NCBI RefSeq assembly: GCF_005116575.1
Contig: NZ_SWCN01000007.1
Coordinates: forward strand, 170,557 to 234,556
Source: Desulforhopalus sp. IMCC35007
Lineage (GTDB): Bacteria > Desulfobacterota > Desulfobulbia > Desulfobulbales > Desulfocapsaceae
Direction: 5' to 3'
Length of the DNA stretch: 64,000 nucleotides
Part shown: piece by piece, positions 1 to 10,014 of the stretch
Position numbering within the stretch: the first letter of the stretch is position 1
Layout of the letters: each line of letters begins with the position of its first letter
The notes under the pieces: model-generated
Database searches by the model: none
Seen by the model: the letters and a program-made list of their open reading frames with translations, nothing else
What the model was told of the DNA's origin: nothing
Translations under genes and position numbers: made by a program

Positions 1-1
1 T

Positions 2-862
2 CTCAACGTCATCGACAATGTGGCGTTTGGCCTCGAACTGGACGGCATTGACGAGGAGACTAGGCGGTCACGTGCTCTGGATGCACTCAAACAGGTAGGT
101 CTTGAAGGTTGGGAAGAGGCAAAGCCGGACGCGCTGAGCGGCGGCATGCAACAGCGTGTCGGTCTTGCCCGCGGGCTGGCGGTAGACCCGGACATCTTAC
201 TCATGGACGAGGCATTTTCCGCTCTTGATCCCCTTATCAGAACAGAGATGCAGGACGAACTGCTGAAACTGCAGGACCAACACGAACGCACCATTGTTTT
301 TATCTCCCATGATCTGGATGAAGCACTGCGTATTGGAGACCGAATCGCAATAATGGAAGGAGGCCGCGTTGTTCAGGTAGGCACCCCCGAAGACATTCTT
401 CAAAATCCTGCTGACGATTATGTTCGGGCTTTCTTCCGCGGCGTCGATCCCACCGGTGTTATATCTGCCGGTGATATTGTTCGAGACAACCAGCCTACAG
501 TCATCTGGCATACAGCTCAGGGTAGCCCCAGGGGTACTCTGGAGATGCTCAACAACAGGGATCGGGAATATGCCTATGTTCTTGACTCGAGCCATCGCTT
601 CTGTGGAATGGTTTCAATAGATTCGCTTCGAGACCTGCTTGATCAGGAGAATGGTACAAAAAGAAAAATTGAAGAGGCCTTTATACGAGATGCTCTGGCG
701 GTAACAGAGACAGAATGCCTCCAGGACATCCTGCCCCAGGTGGCATCTCATAAATGGCCAATTCCTGTGATTAACGAAGAGGGCATATTCAAGGGTGTTG
801 TTTCGAAAAATCGTTTCTTGAAAACACTCTATCGGGCCGAGACAGAAAGCAGTCCACTATAA
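2..862 (+). CDS. proV: Glycine betaine/proline ABC transporter ATP-binding protein ProV (5' truncated by window)
   Basis: This is the ATPase of a ProU-type osmoprotectant importer; it hydrolyses ATP in the cytoplasm to drive uptake through ProW of substrate delivered by ProX. The reading frame is open from base 2, so the Walker A part lies outside the window; the GTG at 20 is internal. Visible are the ABC signature LSGGMQQR, Walker B ILLMDEAFSALD, the H-loop in FISHDLDEA, and a C-terminal tandem CBS region (about the last 130 residues), as expected for ProV, where the CBS pair is linked to ionic-strength sensing. proW and proX follow on the same strand. Only the 5' end is missing; the rest looks intact. 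Confidence 0.95.
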   Translation, partial: LNVIDNVAFGLELDGIDEETRRSRALDALKQVGLEGWEEAKPDALSGGMQQRVGLARGLAVDPDILLMDEAFSALDPLIRTEMQDELLKLQDQHERTIVFISHDLDEALRIGDRIAIMEGGRVVQVGTPEDILQNPADDYVRAFFRGVDPTGVISAGDIVRDNQPTVIWHTAQGSPRGTLEMLNNRDREYAYVLDSSHRFCGMVSIDSLRDLLDQENGTKRKIEEAFIRDALAVTETECLQDILPQVASHKWPIPVINEEGIFKGVVSKNRFLKTLYRAETESSPL

Positions 863-954
863 TTTCAAATCAGGCGTTTCTCATAGAAATTAGGTATTCA
901 TCGAACATCTTATGATTTTTATTACATATTTTAGTATAGGAGTAAGGAAATACA

Positions 955-1953
955 ATGGCAGATAATCCATGGTCCAACGGTACGACACCGTCAGAAGAAA
1001 CAGCACAAACTACAACAAATGCCTGGAACCAGGGGACAGAGGCTGTGGAATCAAACACAGACTGGCTAGATCAGGCGGGGGCGATTACACCAGATGATGC
1101 ATTTAGTTGGATTCACCCTTTTAGCGATGCGGTCTTACCTCTTGATTCCTGGGTTAATAATGGTTTGAGCTGGGTTGTCGACAATTTTAGACCAGTGTTT
1201 CAGATGATCAGGGTACCTGTCGACACCTGCCTGACTGCAGTCGATTCTCTGTTAACCTCGGCACCTGACGTACTGATTATCTTGATAATGGTCGGGCTTG
1301 CCTATCGTTTATCAGGTCGTTCACTGGCAATAGGTACATGTCTGTCGCTGATTGTCATTGGCTTAATCGGCGCCTGGTACCAAGCCATGGTCACGCTCGC
1401 ACTTGTCCTTACCTCTGTACTGTTTTGTATAATCATTGGACTTCCGCTTGGAATATGGATTTCACAGAATGAAAGTGCATTAAAGATCACACGTCCAGTA
1501 CTGGATGCAATGCAAACGACCCCAGCATTTGTCTATCTTGTTCCTATCGTTATGTTACTAGGAATCGGCAATGTGCCGGGAGTAGTCGTAACGATTATTT
1601 TTGCATTACCTCCTCTTATTCGTCTTACCAATCTGGGAATACGACAGGTACCTGAAGATCTTATCGAAGCCGGTCAGGCTTTTGGAGCCAGTCCAAGCCA
1701 ATTATTATTTAAAATCAAACTTCCTTTGGCTATGCCGACAATTATGGCTGGCATTAATCAGACACTCATGCTGGCATTATCAATGGTTGTCATTGCCTCA
1801 ATGATTGCAGTAGGAGGCCTTGGGCAGATGGTTCTTCGTGGAATAGGTCGTTTGGATATGGGACTTGCGGCTATCGGAGGATTGGGAATCGTCCTCCTCG
1901 CCATTGTCCTTGACAGATTGACCCAAACAGTCGGAACCGATAAAAAAGGGTAA
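955..1953 (+). CDS. proW: Glycine betaine/proline ABC transporter permease ProW
   Basis: Inner-membrane permease of the ProU importer. The 332-residue protein opens with a long polar, acidic N-terminal tail (about residues 1-60), then the segment [20 protein letters not shown], which is typical of ProW, followed by several hydrophobic helices. The cytoplasmic coupling (EAA) loop is visible around [21 protein letters not shown] Shine-Dalgarno AAGGA precedes the ATG at 955. It follows proV by about 90 bases and precedes proX, so the three are probably one transcript. The length is close to the enterobacterial protein, including the N-terminal tail. Confidence 0.95.
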   Translation: MADNPWSNGTTPSEETAQTTTNAWNQGTEAVESNTDWLDQAGAITPDDAFSWIHPFSDAVLPLDSWVNNGLSWVVDNFRPVFQMIRVPVDTCLTAVDSLLTSAPDVLIILIMVGLAYRLSGRSLAIGTCLSLIVIGLIGAWYQAMVTLALVLTSVLFCIIIGLPLGIWISQNESALKITRPVLDAMQTTPAFVYLVPIVMLLGIGNVPGVVVTIIFALPPLIRLTNLGIRQVPEDLIEAGQAFGASPSQLLFKIKLPLAMPTIMAGINQTLMLALSMVVIASMIAVGGLGQMVLRGIGRLDMGLAAIGGLGIVLLAIVLDRLTQTVGTDKKG

Positions 1954-1977
1954 AGGCTATCCAGTTATAATTCATGT

Positions 1978-2009
1978 TGTAATGCAAAAGGCCCTAACGG
2001 CTCATTACA
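1978..2009 (+). promoter_or_regulatory. Intercistronic hairpin between proW and proX
   Basis: The arms TGTAATG and CATTACA are perfect inverted repeats, with an inner GCC/GGC pairing. It lies about 30 bases before the proX start and has no T-run. Such hairpins ahead of binding-protein genes often stabilise the downstream message; that role here is inference. Confidence 0.5.
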
Positions 2010-2036
2010 TTAACTCAAAAAATGTAGGAGATTATT

Positions 2037-3041
2037 ATGAGATTTAAGCACAAACCACTGATTTTCTTATTTGTATCGTGTTTTTTCCTGACCTCTGCGG
2101 CATATGCAGCAGATACCCCAGGCAAAGGCATCAAGGTTCAACCATTAAAAAGCTCAATTGCTGAAGAAACGTTTCAGACCATGCTGGTCATGAAGGCATT
2201 GGAAAAACTCGGTTATGAAGTTGAGCCCATAAAAGAAATCGAATACGCGGCCGGACATGTGGCCATAGCAAACGGCGACGCTACTTTTCTGGCAGATCAT
2301 TGGGACCCCCTCCATGTTGACTTTTACAAAAACGCCGGAGGAGCCGATAAAATTTATCGAGAAGGCGAGTATTCCGGAGGGGCATTACAAGGCTACCTGA
2401 TAGATAAGGCGACGTCAGATACGTACAAAATCACCCATATTAACCAGCTTGCCGATCCTGAAATTGCTAAATTATTTGATGCCGATGGCGATGGAAAAGC
2501 AGATCTTGCCGGTTGTAATCCAGGATGGGGCTGTGAAAAAGTCATCGAACATCAACTTGACGCATTTAAATTGCGCGATACCGTTACCCATAATCAGGGG
2601 ACCTATTCTGCAATTATGGCTGACACTATTGCACGCTACAAGCAAGGGAAATCAGTCCTTTATTACACCTGGACACCATATTGGATCAGCGGTGTTATGG
2701 TGCCAGGCAAGGACACTGTCTGGCTTCAGGTTCCATTTTCGTCTCTTCCTGGTGATCGAAAGGATGTCGACACGAGCCTTCCCGACGGCAGCAATTACGG
2801 ATTTCAGGCCAATACCCAGCGTATCATTGCCAACAAAGAGTTCACTGATGCAAACCCAGGGGCAGCAAAGCTCTTCAGTATCATGAAACTATCCAACAAT
2901 GATATTTCGTCTCAAAATCTTCGCATGAGGGATGGAGAAAAATCTGAAAAAGATATTGAGAGGCATGTTGACAGCTGGATAAAAGCGCACCAAAGTACTT
3001 TTGATGGCTGGCTGACCGAAGCCAGAAACGCGGCTCAATAA
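2037..3041 (+). CDS. proX: Glycine betaine/proline-binding periplasmic protein ProX
   Basis: Substrate-binding component of the ProU importer. A Sec signal peptide covers roughly residues 1-25 (hydrophobic core [13 protein letters not shown], cleavage near AYAA-D). The mature part carries ProX-type landmarks: DHWDPLH near residue 88, [20 protein letters not shown] with the disulfide-forming cysteine pair, and YTWTPYWIS, containing the tryptophans that box the quaternary ammonium group in this family. Length 334 residues is normal. The start is supported by TAGGAG eight bases upstream. A strong intrinsic terminator follows the stop, so proX ends the operon. Confidence 0.95.
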   Translation: MRFKHKPLIFLFVSCFFLTSAAYAADTPGKGIKVQPLKSSIAEETFQTMLVMKALEKLGYEVEPIKEIEYAAGHVAIANGDATFLADHWDPLHVDFYKNAGGADKIYREGEYSGGALQGYLIDKATSDTYKITHINQLADPEIAKLFDADGDGKADLAGCNPGWGCEKVIEHQLDAFKLRDTVTHNQGTYSAIMADTIARYKQGKSVLYYTWTPYWISGVMVPGKDTVWLQVPFSSLPGDRKDVDTSLPDGSNYGFQANTQRIIANKEFTDANPGAAKLFSIMKLSNNDISSQNLRMRDGEKSEKDIERHVDSWIKAHQSTFDGWLTEARNAAQ

Positions 3042-3055
3042 TAGGGCGGTATTAT

Positions 3056-3098
3056 AGGGCAATCGTTGTGGCAAGCCGCCCCCGGTTGCCCTTTTTTT
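3056..3098 (+). terminator. Intrinsic terminator after proX
   Basis: AGGGCAA (3056) pairs with TTGCCCT (3086), followed immediately by a run of seven T. It closes the proVWX transcript and separates it from the MarR gene. Confidence 0.8.
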
Positions 3099-3178
3099 AA
3101 AAAAAAAAGAGTGTTTATCGTAGAAAAGCCAAGTAAATAAGCTCTGTTTGATATTTTTTGATTAGAATAGAGGATATA

Positions 3179-3652
3179 ATGAGAGCACGAAGCATCCAGG
3201 AAAAGACCATTACAAAGCAATGGCGCATAGTTTTCAAAGCTGTACAAGCTCACTCCAGGAGTGTCGAGAGAGCGTGTGGGTTGAGCAGTGCGCAACTATG
3301 GATGCTGCATGAAGTCTCCATGTCTTACGGTATTAAGGTCTCGGAACTGGCAACAACACTCTCCATTCATCGGTCAACCTGTTCTAATATGCTCGATAAG
3401 CTTGAAAAGAAACAGTTAATATACCGTGATAGAAGCAAGTCGGATCAACGATCTGTGCACATTTATATTGCGGAACAGGGCAAAGAGTTGCTCGCCCATG
3501 CCCCTTCTCCTCATCAGGGGCAGTTAAGCAGCACACTGAAAAAACTTACAGATGAGCAACTGACCAACCTCGAATCGAGCCTGCAGGTATTTATCGAGGC
3601 CCTTGATTTTGACAATGTGACAACGTGTATGATCCCAATACCTGAAGTATAA
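3179..3652 (+). CDS. MarR family transcriptional regulator
   Basis: A 157-residue MarR-type winged-helix regulator when started at ATG 3179, which has AGAGG five bases upstream; a TTG seven codons earlier is possible but has no ribosome site. The DNA-binding part runs around residues 40-95: VSELATTLSIHRSTCSNMLDKLEKKQLIYRD is the helix-turn-helix and RSKSDQRSVHIYIAEQGKELL is the wing. It follows proX after a terminator, so it is probably its own transcription unit. Control of the neighbouring osmoprotectant genes is plausible but is not shown by the sequence. No operator repeat was found. Confidence 0.85.
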   Translation: MRARSIQEKTITKQWRIVFKAVQAHSRSVERACGLSSAQLWMLHEVSMSYGIKVSELATTLSIHRSTCSNMLDKLEKKQLIYRDRSKSDQRSVHIYIAEQGKELLAHAPSPHQGQLSSTLKKLTDEQLTNLESSLQVFIEALDFDNVTTCMIPIPEV

Positions 3653-3791
3653 TCTGATTTTTTCATAAACATCAGCGGAGTTTTCTAATACTCCGGGTTG
3701 ACTCTGGCATTCAATCAGCTCCAAATCCTACAGATCCGGACATTCTTTATATCAGACCTCCGGGATACACAGTTTCTATACAGCCACCTTT

Positions 3792-3958
3792 TTATTTTTT
3801 CCCACCCTCTCCGAGCTCATCAAGATGGGCACTTGGCTGCTTACCAGAAAACAGTGCGTTTTTCGTTTCAAAAGCAATACCCTTTGGGTCAATAGATTTT
3901 TCCGCAGGTGCAGCCTTACAAGCCTTCTCATGGAAGAAAGCCGGGCTCGGAAAAATTT
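3792..3958 (-). pseudogene. Unidentified 3' gene remnant in the 3653-3980 gap
   Basis: The 330-base gap between the MarR gene and the kinase holds no intact gene. On the minus strand one frame stays open for about 54 codons and reads like real protein (…KSIDPKGIAFETKNALFS…, ending GEGGKK then TAA at 3792-3794), but it has an in-frame stop just upstream and no start codon. It looks like the tail of a deleted gene. I cannot name the family. A small hairpin (CGGAGT/ACTCCG, 3676-3695) sits just after the MarR stop, without a T-run. Confidence 0.3.
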
Positions 3959-3980
3959 ATCATCCTAATCTCCTGCTCTT

Positions 3981-5732
3981 TTAACTATGGAGAACCTTAC
4001 GGACCTTATCTCCCAATTCATTTTTCGAGAAGGGTTTCTGTAAAAAGTGGATGCTTGAATCAATTTTTCCTTGTTGAGAGATAATGTTCGACGAGTATCC
4101 GGACATATATAGGGTTTTCAGTTGTGGAGAAAAAGACAAAATGTTTGCTGCCAGATCCTTTCCATTCATTTCTGGCATGATCAAATCGGTTATGAGCAGG
4201 TCAATTGTTCCACGATATTTATTTGCTAAACGAACAGCCTCGCTCGGCCTGTCCGCAGCGAGAATTTGGTAGCCAAATTGTTGCAGCATCCTCTTCATCA
4301 TTTCGAGTATATTCTGCTCGTCTTCCACCACTAAAATAGTTTCAGTGCCATGCTGTGCCGGCTCAATCAGCTTTTCCTTCTCTGGCTCAATGCTTTTTTC
4401 TTTGTAACGCGGAAGATGGATGGTAAAAGTGGTTCCGACACCAGGGTCACTCTCGACATAAATATTGCCGTTGTTCTGCAGAATCGCCCCATACACGGTG
4501 GCCAGACCAAGGCCTGTACCTTCGTGAACACTTTTTGTCGTAAAAAATGGTTCAAAAATTTTTCCGAGAATACCGGTGCTCATACCACAACCGTCATCAG
4601 TTATAGAGAGTTCAACATATTCTCCGGGGTTGCTCCCGGGATGGGTGGTACAATACACCTCGTCTACGATGGTATTTCTTGATTTAATGGTAATCGATCC
4701 ATTTCCTGCAATGGCGTCACGCGCATTCACACAGAGGTTGGTTAAAATCTGATCAAGTTGTGATGGGTCCATTTTCACCGGCCACAGATCAGTTTGAGGC
4801 AGCCAGGTAAAATTGATGTCTTCACCGATCAAGCGAACAAGCATGTGAATCAGTCCCGTCACGGTTTCATTTACATCAAGTATTATCGGTACTATCGGCT
4901 GTTTAAGGGCAAAGGCAAGAAGCTGCCGGGTCAGAACGGCGGAGTGTTTAGCAGCATGTCGGATTTCCTCCAAGTCGGCGTACATAGGATCAAACCGATC
5001 GATTTGCTCCATGATGATGTCCACAAAACCTAGAATAATCGCCAACTTGTTGTTGAAGTCGTGTGCCACACCACCTGCCAGCCTGCCAACCGATTCCATC
5101 TTCTGGGCCTGCTGGAACTGAGCCTCGATCTTGGCCTTTTCCTCTTCTATTTTTTTACGTTCGGTGATATCGCTCAATACAATTCGGCATCCCGGAGCAC
5201 CAGCTTCATCCGAGGCCAGGTTGGCATTTAATCGAACCCAGCAGGGAATTCCGGGATGTTTGACCATCCTCAGTTCACAGACTTGTGGGGCTTCGGTTTC
5301 AAAGAGTCGTTTTTGATGCAGATAGTAAATATCCTGATCATCGCCCAGGATATAGCGAGTGATTGGCTGCCTGAGTAATGCTTTTTTGGTAACCCCCAAG
5401 AGAGTAGCAACCGAAAGATTCGCTTCCAGAATCACGCTGTCCTCGTTGAGAGTGCAATAGCCAACAGGAGCCAGATCATAAAGCTCAAAATAGCGAATCC
5501 GTGCTGCAGCAAGCTCCGCCTGAGCTCGCCTCAGCTCATCGTTTTGCATTTCAAGCTCTATCTGATGCACCTGCAATTCGTGAAGCTTTCGTTGTATCTC
5601 TTCAGCTGATATTTTATCTTGCTGTTCGGGTAATACGGCTTTTTGGTCGCGAAGAGTAGCTTCAGCTTTTTTACGCAAAAGAGCCCTGGCCTGCGCTGCA
5701 TCCGGTTGGAGCTTTTTGTTATGATCCATCAT
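3981..5732 (-). CDS. Soluble PAS sensor histidine kinase with C-terminal receiver domain
   Basis: A 583-residue hybrid kinase with no membrane segment, so it senses in the cytoplasm. Order: N-terminal coiled coil (about 15-80), PAS domain starting at YFELYDLAPVGYCTLN (about 81-195), HisKA with phospho-acceptor H224 in GGVAHDFNNKL, HATPase_c with the N box NLCVNARDAI and G boxes DDGCGM and GTGLGLATVYG, then a receiver domain with acceptor aspartate in LLITDLIMPEMNG. The start codon pair ATGATG is preceded by AAAGG. It lies 22 bases after the CheB-CheR-PAS gene on the same strand, so the two are probably co-transcribed and may share a signalling pathway. No output DNA-binding domain is present. 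Confidence 0.92.
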   Translation of the reverse strand: MMDHNKKLQPDAAQARALLRKKAEATLRDQKAVLPEQQDKISAEEIQRKLHELQVHQIELEMQNDELRRAQAELAAARIRYFELYDLAPVGYCTLNEDSVILEANLSVATLLGVTKKALLRQPITRYILGDDQDIYYLHQKRLFETEAPQVCELRMVKHPGIPCWVRLNANLASDEAGAPGCRIVLSDITERKKIEEEKAKIEAQFQQAQKMESVGRLAGGVAHDFNNKLAIILGFVDIIMEQIDRFDPMYADLEEIRHAAKHSAVLTRQLLAFALKQPIVPIILDVNETVTGLIHMLVRLIGEDINFTWLPQTDLWPVKMDPSQLDQILTNLCVNARDAIAGNGSITIKSRNTIVDEVYCTTHPGSNPGEYVELSITDDGCGMSTGILGKIFEPFFTTKSVHEGTGLGLATVYGAILQNNGNIYVESDPGVGTTFTIHLPRYKEKSIEPEKEKLIEPAQHGTETILVVEDEQNILEMMKRMLQQFGYQILAADRPSEAVRLANKYRGTIDLLITDLIMPEMNGKDLAANILSFSPQLKTLYMSGYSSNIISQQGKIDSSIHFLQKPFSKNELGDKVRKVLHS

Positions 5733-5754
5733 GGTCTAACCTTTTCGCTATATT

Positions 5755-8700
5755 TCAGGTGTTTTCAGCGAGCCTCTCTGTCGTTGCAATCGCATATATC
5801 TGCCCGGACTCATTGACTAAACTTGTTGAAATTATCGTGGCTGTGACGATTTTACCGTTTTTACAGATGCGTTGTGTCCGGTAAGGCTCCAGAATAGCTG
5901 CTTGGCTCAACTGTCGTACTCTGGCCAGCGCTTCTTCTCGAAGTTGTTCCGGGATAAAGTCTTGAGCATGCATAGTCAAGACTTCACCTTGATCCCAGCC
6001 GTACATCCTTTGCGCTGAAGGATTCCAGGCAAGAATGGCTCCATTGAGATCCTGAACGATCATAGCGTCGTTGATATCTTTGAAGACTGCTGCCAGGTGA
6101 CTCAGCATATTCACTTGGGCAATTGTCTCCTGATTCTTCCTGCTTTCAGTGATATCAACAAAGGTTATAACCGCACCTTCTATGACATTATTGAGGGTAC
6201 GGTATGGCTGGATACGCATCCTGTACCACTTACCTGTAGTTGTCTGGACATCAAGTTCCTTGGGGATAAGAGTATCCAGCACGGCTTGAACATCTTCTAC
6301 GAGGCTATTGTAGTCCGCAAGATTAGACACAATATGACCCACGGGCCGACCCACATCACTATGTATCAAATTAATGATTCGCTTTGTAAAAGGTGTGAAG
6401 CGAAGGACGCGTTGTCGAAGATCAACAAAGACGGTAGCAATACCGGTACCTGCCAGCAGATTGTTCATGTCGTTGTTTGCCTGGGACAGGTCTGCAACTT
6501 TCGTCTGCAATTCTGCATTGACTGTTGCCAACTCCTCATTGACCGACTGCAATTCTTCTTTTGAGGTTTCTAGTTCCTCATTTGTTGATTGCAGCTCTTC
6601 GTTAACCGACTGCATCTCCTCGTTTGAGGATTTGAGTTCTTCGTTAGAAGCATCCAGATCCTCAATAGCACTCTGCAGGTATTCTTCTTTGATGCGAAGC
6701 TCCTGCCTGAGTCTCTGGTTGTCAAGTTCTATGGGTTGCCCTGCTGCGAGGTGAGGTGTGTCGGACTTTTCATTAGGAGTAGATGCGGGGACAGGGTGAA
6801 TGTGATTCTGATCAAAGTGAGAAGCTTCTTCAAATATGATAAGAAAGAGTGCTTGTTCGTTTGTTGCTTTAGATTGCTGATATACCGGATGGACACTCAT
6901 ATTGACGCTGGTAAAATCACCGTTGGTCTTTACCTGAAGCCCAGAATGGTGCACGATGCTATTTTTTACTGCGGCTTTCTGCAGGGCCGAATTCAATGAA
7001 GGGCCGAGTCCTTCGCGAGCCATTCTGAGGACGTTTGTGCCAATCTCCCCGGGTGACAACTCAAGATACATGCCGGTACGCCCATGTAGATAGATAATGT
7101 CACCTTTTTTGTTGACGAGTACAGCCACCGGTACAACCTGTTGCAGGATTGTTTGCTCGGTAAGATCACGCAGGGGCAATCTTTCTGGATGGGTTGTTTT
7201 TAATACACTTTGAGGCAGCGTTGTTTTCACTTCTGTCGTTGGAAAATAAAAAGGTCCAATCGAAGTGCCGGGATATCTCTCAAGGTCGTCTTTACGCTTG
7301 TAGAGTTTTGCTTTTCGGTCGATGGTGGAAAATAAACTGTCAAAGTCTCCAATAGTCTCGGAGCTGCCGAGAAAAAGCACTCCACCTGGCTTCAATGCAT
7401 AGTGGAACAAAGGAATGAGTTTCTTCTGTAGATCAGCATTAATATAGATCAGGAGATTTCTGCAACTGAGCAGATCAAGTTTTGAAAACGGCGGATCTTT
7501 GATCAAATTCTGTTCTGAGAAGACCAGCATGTCCCGGATAACTTTGTTGATCCGGTATGCACTACCGTCGGGTTCGAAGGTAAAAAAACGTTTGAGACGT
7601 TCTGGTGAGATATCTGTGGCGATACTGGCTGGATAGATACCTGCACGGGCCGTATTGATAGCATGGCTGTCTATGTCGGTTGCAAATACCTGCACCTGGA
7701 AACTCTGTTTCAACGATTCCATATGCTCCTGGACAAGGATAGCCAGGGAATAGGCCTCTTCACCGGTGGAACAACCCGGGGCCCATACTCGAATCGTTGA
7801 CCCTGGCGGCTTGCCTGCAAAAAGATCTGGAATGACGTGCTGTTCGAGTGAGTGAAATGCTTCTGGGTCTCGGAAAAAGTTTGTTACACCTATCAATAAA
7901 TCACGAAAAAGAGCCTCTACCTCTTCCGGTGTCTGTCGCAGGAAGGTAATGTAATTTTCAATTGCCTCAATCTGCTGGACTGCCATCCGGCGTTCGATGC
8001 GACGATTCACCGTATTTGTTTTGTATTGGGAAAAGTCGTGTCCGGTTCCCGCCCGCAGAAGGATAAAGATTTTTTTAAGAGCATTGTCAGCCTTTGCCGC
8101 CGGTACCTTGCTGAAGGGGGCATTCATGCCAAAGGTTTGTTCGACATACCCAATGAGCTGGTTGGCCATCTCTTTAGGTTGCAGTTCATAATCCACCAGA
8201 CCAGTGGCAATCGCACTACGCGGCATGCCATCAAACTCGGTGGAAGTCGGGGACTGGACCATGACCATTCCACCTTCACCCTTGATTGCCCGAACCCCCA
8301 AGGTGCCATCGCTGCCGGTGCCGGAAAGTATTATGCAGATAGCTCGTTCACGCTGATCCAGGGCAAGTGAGCGAAAGAAGAAGTCAATGGGTAATCGCTG
8401 GCCTCGCGGCATTGAAGGTTCCAGTAATTGCAGGGTTCCATCCATAAAAGCCATATCATAACCAGGTGGGATGATGTAGGCACAGTTTGGCTTTACGACC
8501 ACTCCATCCTCCACTTCGAAGACCTTCATACGGGTGTAGCGCCTGATGAGATCAGATAAAATGGACTTATGATCCGGGGCCAGATGCTGGACCAGAATAA
8601 AGGCCATCTCGGGATCACGATCAGTCGGCATTCCTGAAAAGAAATCTTCGAAGGCGGCAAGCCCTCCTGCAGAAGCACCTATTCCGACGATCGGAAAGTT

Positions 8701-8808
8701 GGCAGTGCTTTTTCCAGCTGCTTCATCCCCATCACATGTTTTACCTTCAATCTGTTTTAAGGGAGATTTCTTGCTTGTTTTTTGGGTGTTTTTTTTGTTG
8801 GCGGGCAC
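5755..8808 (-). CDS. CheB-CheR-PAS fusion protein (chemotaxis-type methylesterase/methyltransferase with PAS domains)
   Basis: A multidomain signalling protein joining a CheB methylesterase domain (FPIVGIGASAGG, LVQHLAPDHKS and LSGTGSDGTLG carry the Ser-His-Asp triad) to a CheR methyltransferase (SAM site VWAPGCSTGEEAYSL), then a long Glu/Asn-rich coiled coil (repeats of EELQS-NEEL), and two PAS regions at the C-terminus. The open frame extends to 8895, but the first 29 residues are cysteine-rich and unlike the family; GTG at 8808 has GAGGAA eight bases upstream, so I place the start there (about 1017 residues). No receptor or flagellar genes are nearby, so a non-chemotaxis role with the adjacent kinase is likely. 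The downstream kinase begins 22 bases after the stop. Confidence 0.9.
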   Translation of the reverse strand: MPANKKNTQKTSKKSPLKQIEGKTCDGDEAAGKSTANFPIVGIGASAGGLAAFEDFFSGMPTDRDPEMAFILVQHLAPDHKSILSDLIRRYTRMKVFEVEDGVVVKPNCAYIIPPGYDMAFMDGTLQLLEPSMPRGQRLPIDFFFRSLALDQRERAICIILSGTGSDGTLGVRAIKGEGGMVMVQSPTSTEFDGMPRSAIATGLVDYELQPKEMANQLIGYVEQTFGMNAPFSKVPAAKADNALKKIFILLRAGTGHDFSQYKTNTVNRRIERRMAVQQIEAIENYITFLRQTPEEVEALFRDLLIGVTNFFRDPEAFHSLEQHVIPDLFAGKPPGSTIRVWAPGCSTGEEAYSLAILVQEHMESLKQSFQVQVFATDIDSHAINTARAGIYPASIATDISPERLKRFFTFEPDGSAYRINKVIRDMLVFSEQNLIKDPPFSKLDLLSCRNLLIYINADLQKKLIPLFHYALKPGGVLFLGSSETIGDFDSLFSTIDRKAKLYKRKDDLERYPGTSIGPFYFPTTEVKTTLPQSVLKTTHPERLPLRDLTEQTILQQVVPVAVLVNKKGDIIYLHGRTGMYLELSPGEIGTNVLRMAREGLGPSLNSALQKAAVKNSIVHHSGLQVKTNGDFTSVNMSVHPVYQQSKATNEQALFLIIFEEASHFDQNHIHPVPASTPNEKSDTPHLAAGQPIELDNQRLRQELRIKEEYLQSAIEDLDASNEELKSSNEEMQSVNEELQSTNEELETSKEELQSVNEELATVNAELQTKVADLSQANNDMNNLLAGTGIATVFVDLRQRVLRFTPFTKRIINLIHSDVGRPVGHIVSNLADYNSLVEDVQAVLDTLIPKELDVQTTTGKWYRMRIQPYRTLNNVIEGAVITFVDITESRKNQETIAQVNMLSHLAAVFKDINDAMIVQDLNGAILAWNPSAQRMYGWDQGEVLTMHAQDFIPEQLREEALARVRQLSQAAILEPYRTQRICKNGKIVTATIISTSLVNESGQIYAIATTERLAENT

Positions 8809-9109
8809 AGTGCTTGTTCCTCGAGAAATTGGACAGGTTACAGGTACAGGGAGTACAAGACAGCAACGACAGACCCGCAATGTAAAGCTGGGCATTTCAG
8901 GGAATCTGCGCCCTCATTCTCCGAGAAGAAACATATTAGATATTATACAATACCTCACCGTGAATGTCCAAATGTACCGGGGCTTCCTGTTTTGCAACAA
9001 GGATGGTCCTGAACGTACCATCAGCTGAGACAAGTTAATTGAAATAAACAGGATTTTCCATGAGCCGTTTTTTTCTAAGATGGTCAGATCCTGATCATAT
9101 CCATAGAAG

Positions 9110-9506
9110 TGAAGCCGCAGATCATCGACGAGCAGGGAATCTCAACGACCACGGGTGTCACGGGCATTGACCACGATGCTGAGGTCGTTGGGCTGGGGTA
9201 ACGCGAGCCTCCAATTGTTCGTGCAGTTCTTTGAGTTTGTTCGGGTAGATCATTGTGAAAATATCGTCACTTTTGATAGCAATCACAAGTAAATCGTCGC
9301 AGCCGAACCGATCGCGAAAACTGTAGTCTGTTGTCTGATTTTGTCGTATGGCTGCAAAAGGTTTTTGTTGGATCTGTCTATAGTAAGGCGACCTGCTGTG
9401 AGCCTGACATAACGATCACAATCATCACCACAGCAAGCACCGGAAACCGAAACTGGATAAGAGGACGGGTCCACGCCTCGAATATGGATTCAATACGGTT
9501 TTTCAT
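9110..9506 (-). pseudogene. Decayed N-terminal fragment of an RND/MMPL family exporter
   Basis: Reading the minus strand from ATG 9506 gives MKNRIESIFEAWTRPLIQFR followed by a hydrophobic helix, the usual start of the MMPL-type 'predicted exporter' family. The frame stops at TAG, but the similarity continues in other frames: FRDRFGCDDLLVIAIKSDD, then KLKELHEQLEARV, then NDLSIVVNARDTRG and LLVDDL, each in the order expected of the first periplasmic loop. At least two frameshifts and two stops separate the blocks, and the rest of the protein (over 600 residues) is missing. The family call rests on recalled motifs. Between 8809 and 9110 I see nothing else. Confidence 0.6.
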
Positions 9507-9603
9507 ATTCAGTACATCCATTGAGCAAGGAAGATAACGCTTTTCCGGAATATTTTTGGAGTTAAGGTCCTACGATACCTGTGCTAGCAGCCCAGAGAAA
9601 GGA

Positions 9604-9653
9604 GCCATACTCTCTGTACAAAAAAGAACTATTTTTTGTGCAGAGAGCATGGC
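9604..9653 (-). terminator. Long hairpin terminator downstream of the ferredoxin gene
   Basis: A 22-bp stem (GCCATACTCTCTG… with its complement ending …GAGAGCATGGC, two G-U positions) encloses a six-base loop, and the inner part of the stem is A6/T6. It lies 25 bases past the ferredoxin stop and probably ends the hcp-ferredoxin transcript. Confidence 0.7.
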
Positions 9654-9678
9654 CTTTGATAGTGAATTGTTCCGTTAT

Positions 9679-9885
<207 letters not shown>

Positions 9886-10014
9886 TTATTAAAAAAGCTT
9901 TCAATAGTACACCGGATACTTTTCCGGGTACCTTATTAATAATGCGACGTTTCTCACCTTTTTACATAAATCAGATGATAAACCCGCATCACTTCACGCA
10001 ACATATTCGGGGAA

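Noticed and set aside
9283..9474. Minus-strand 63-residue frame
   Set aside because: It is one of the shifted frames of the decayed RND exporter and not an independent gene.
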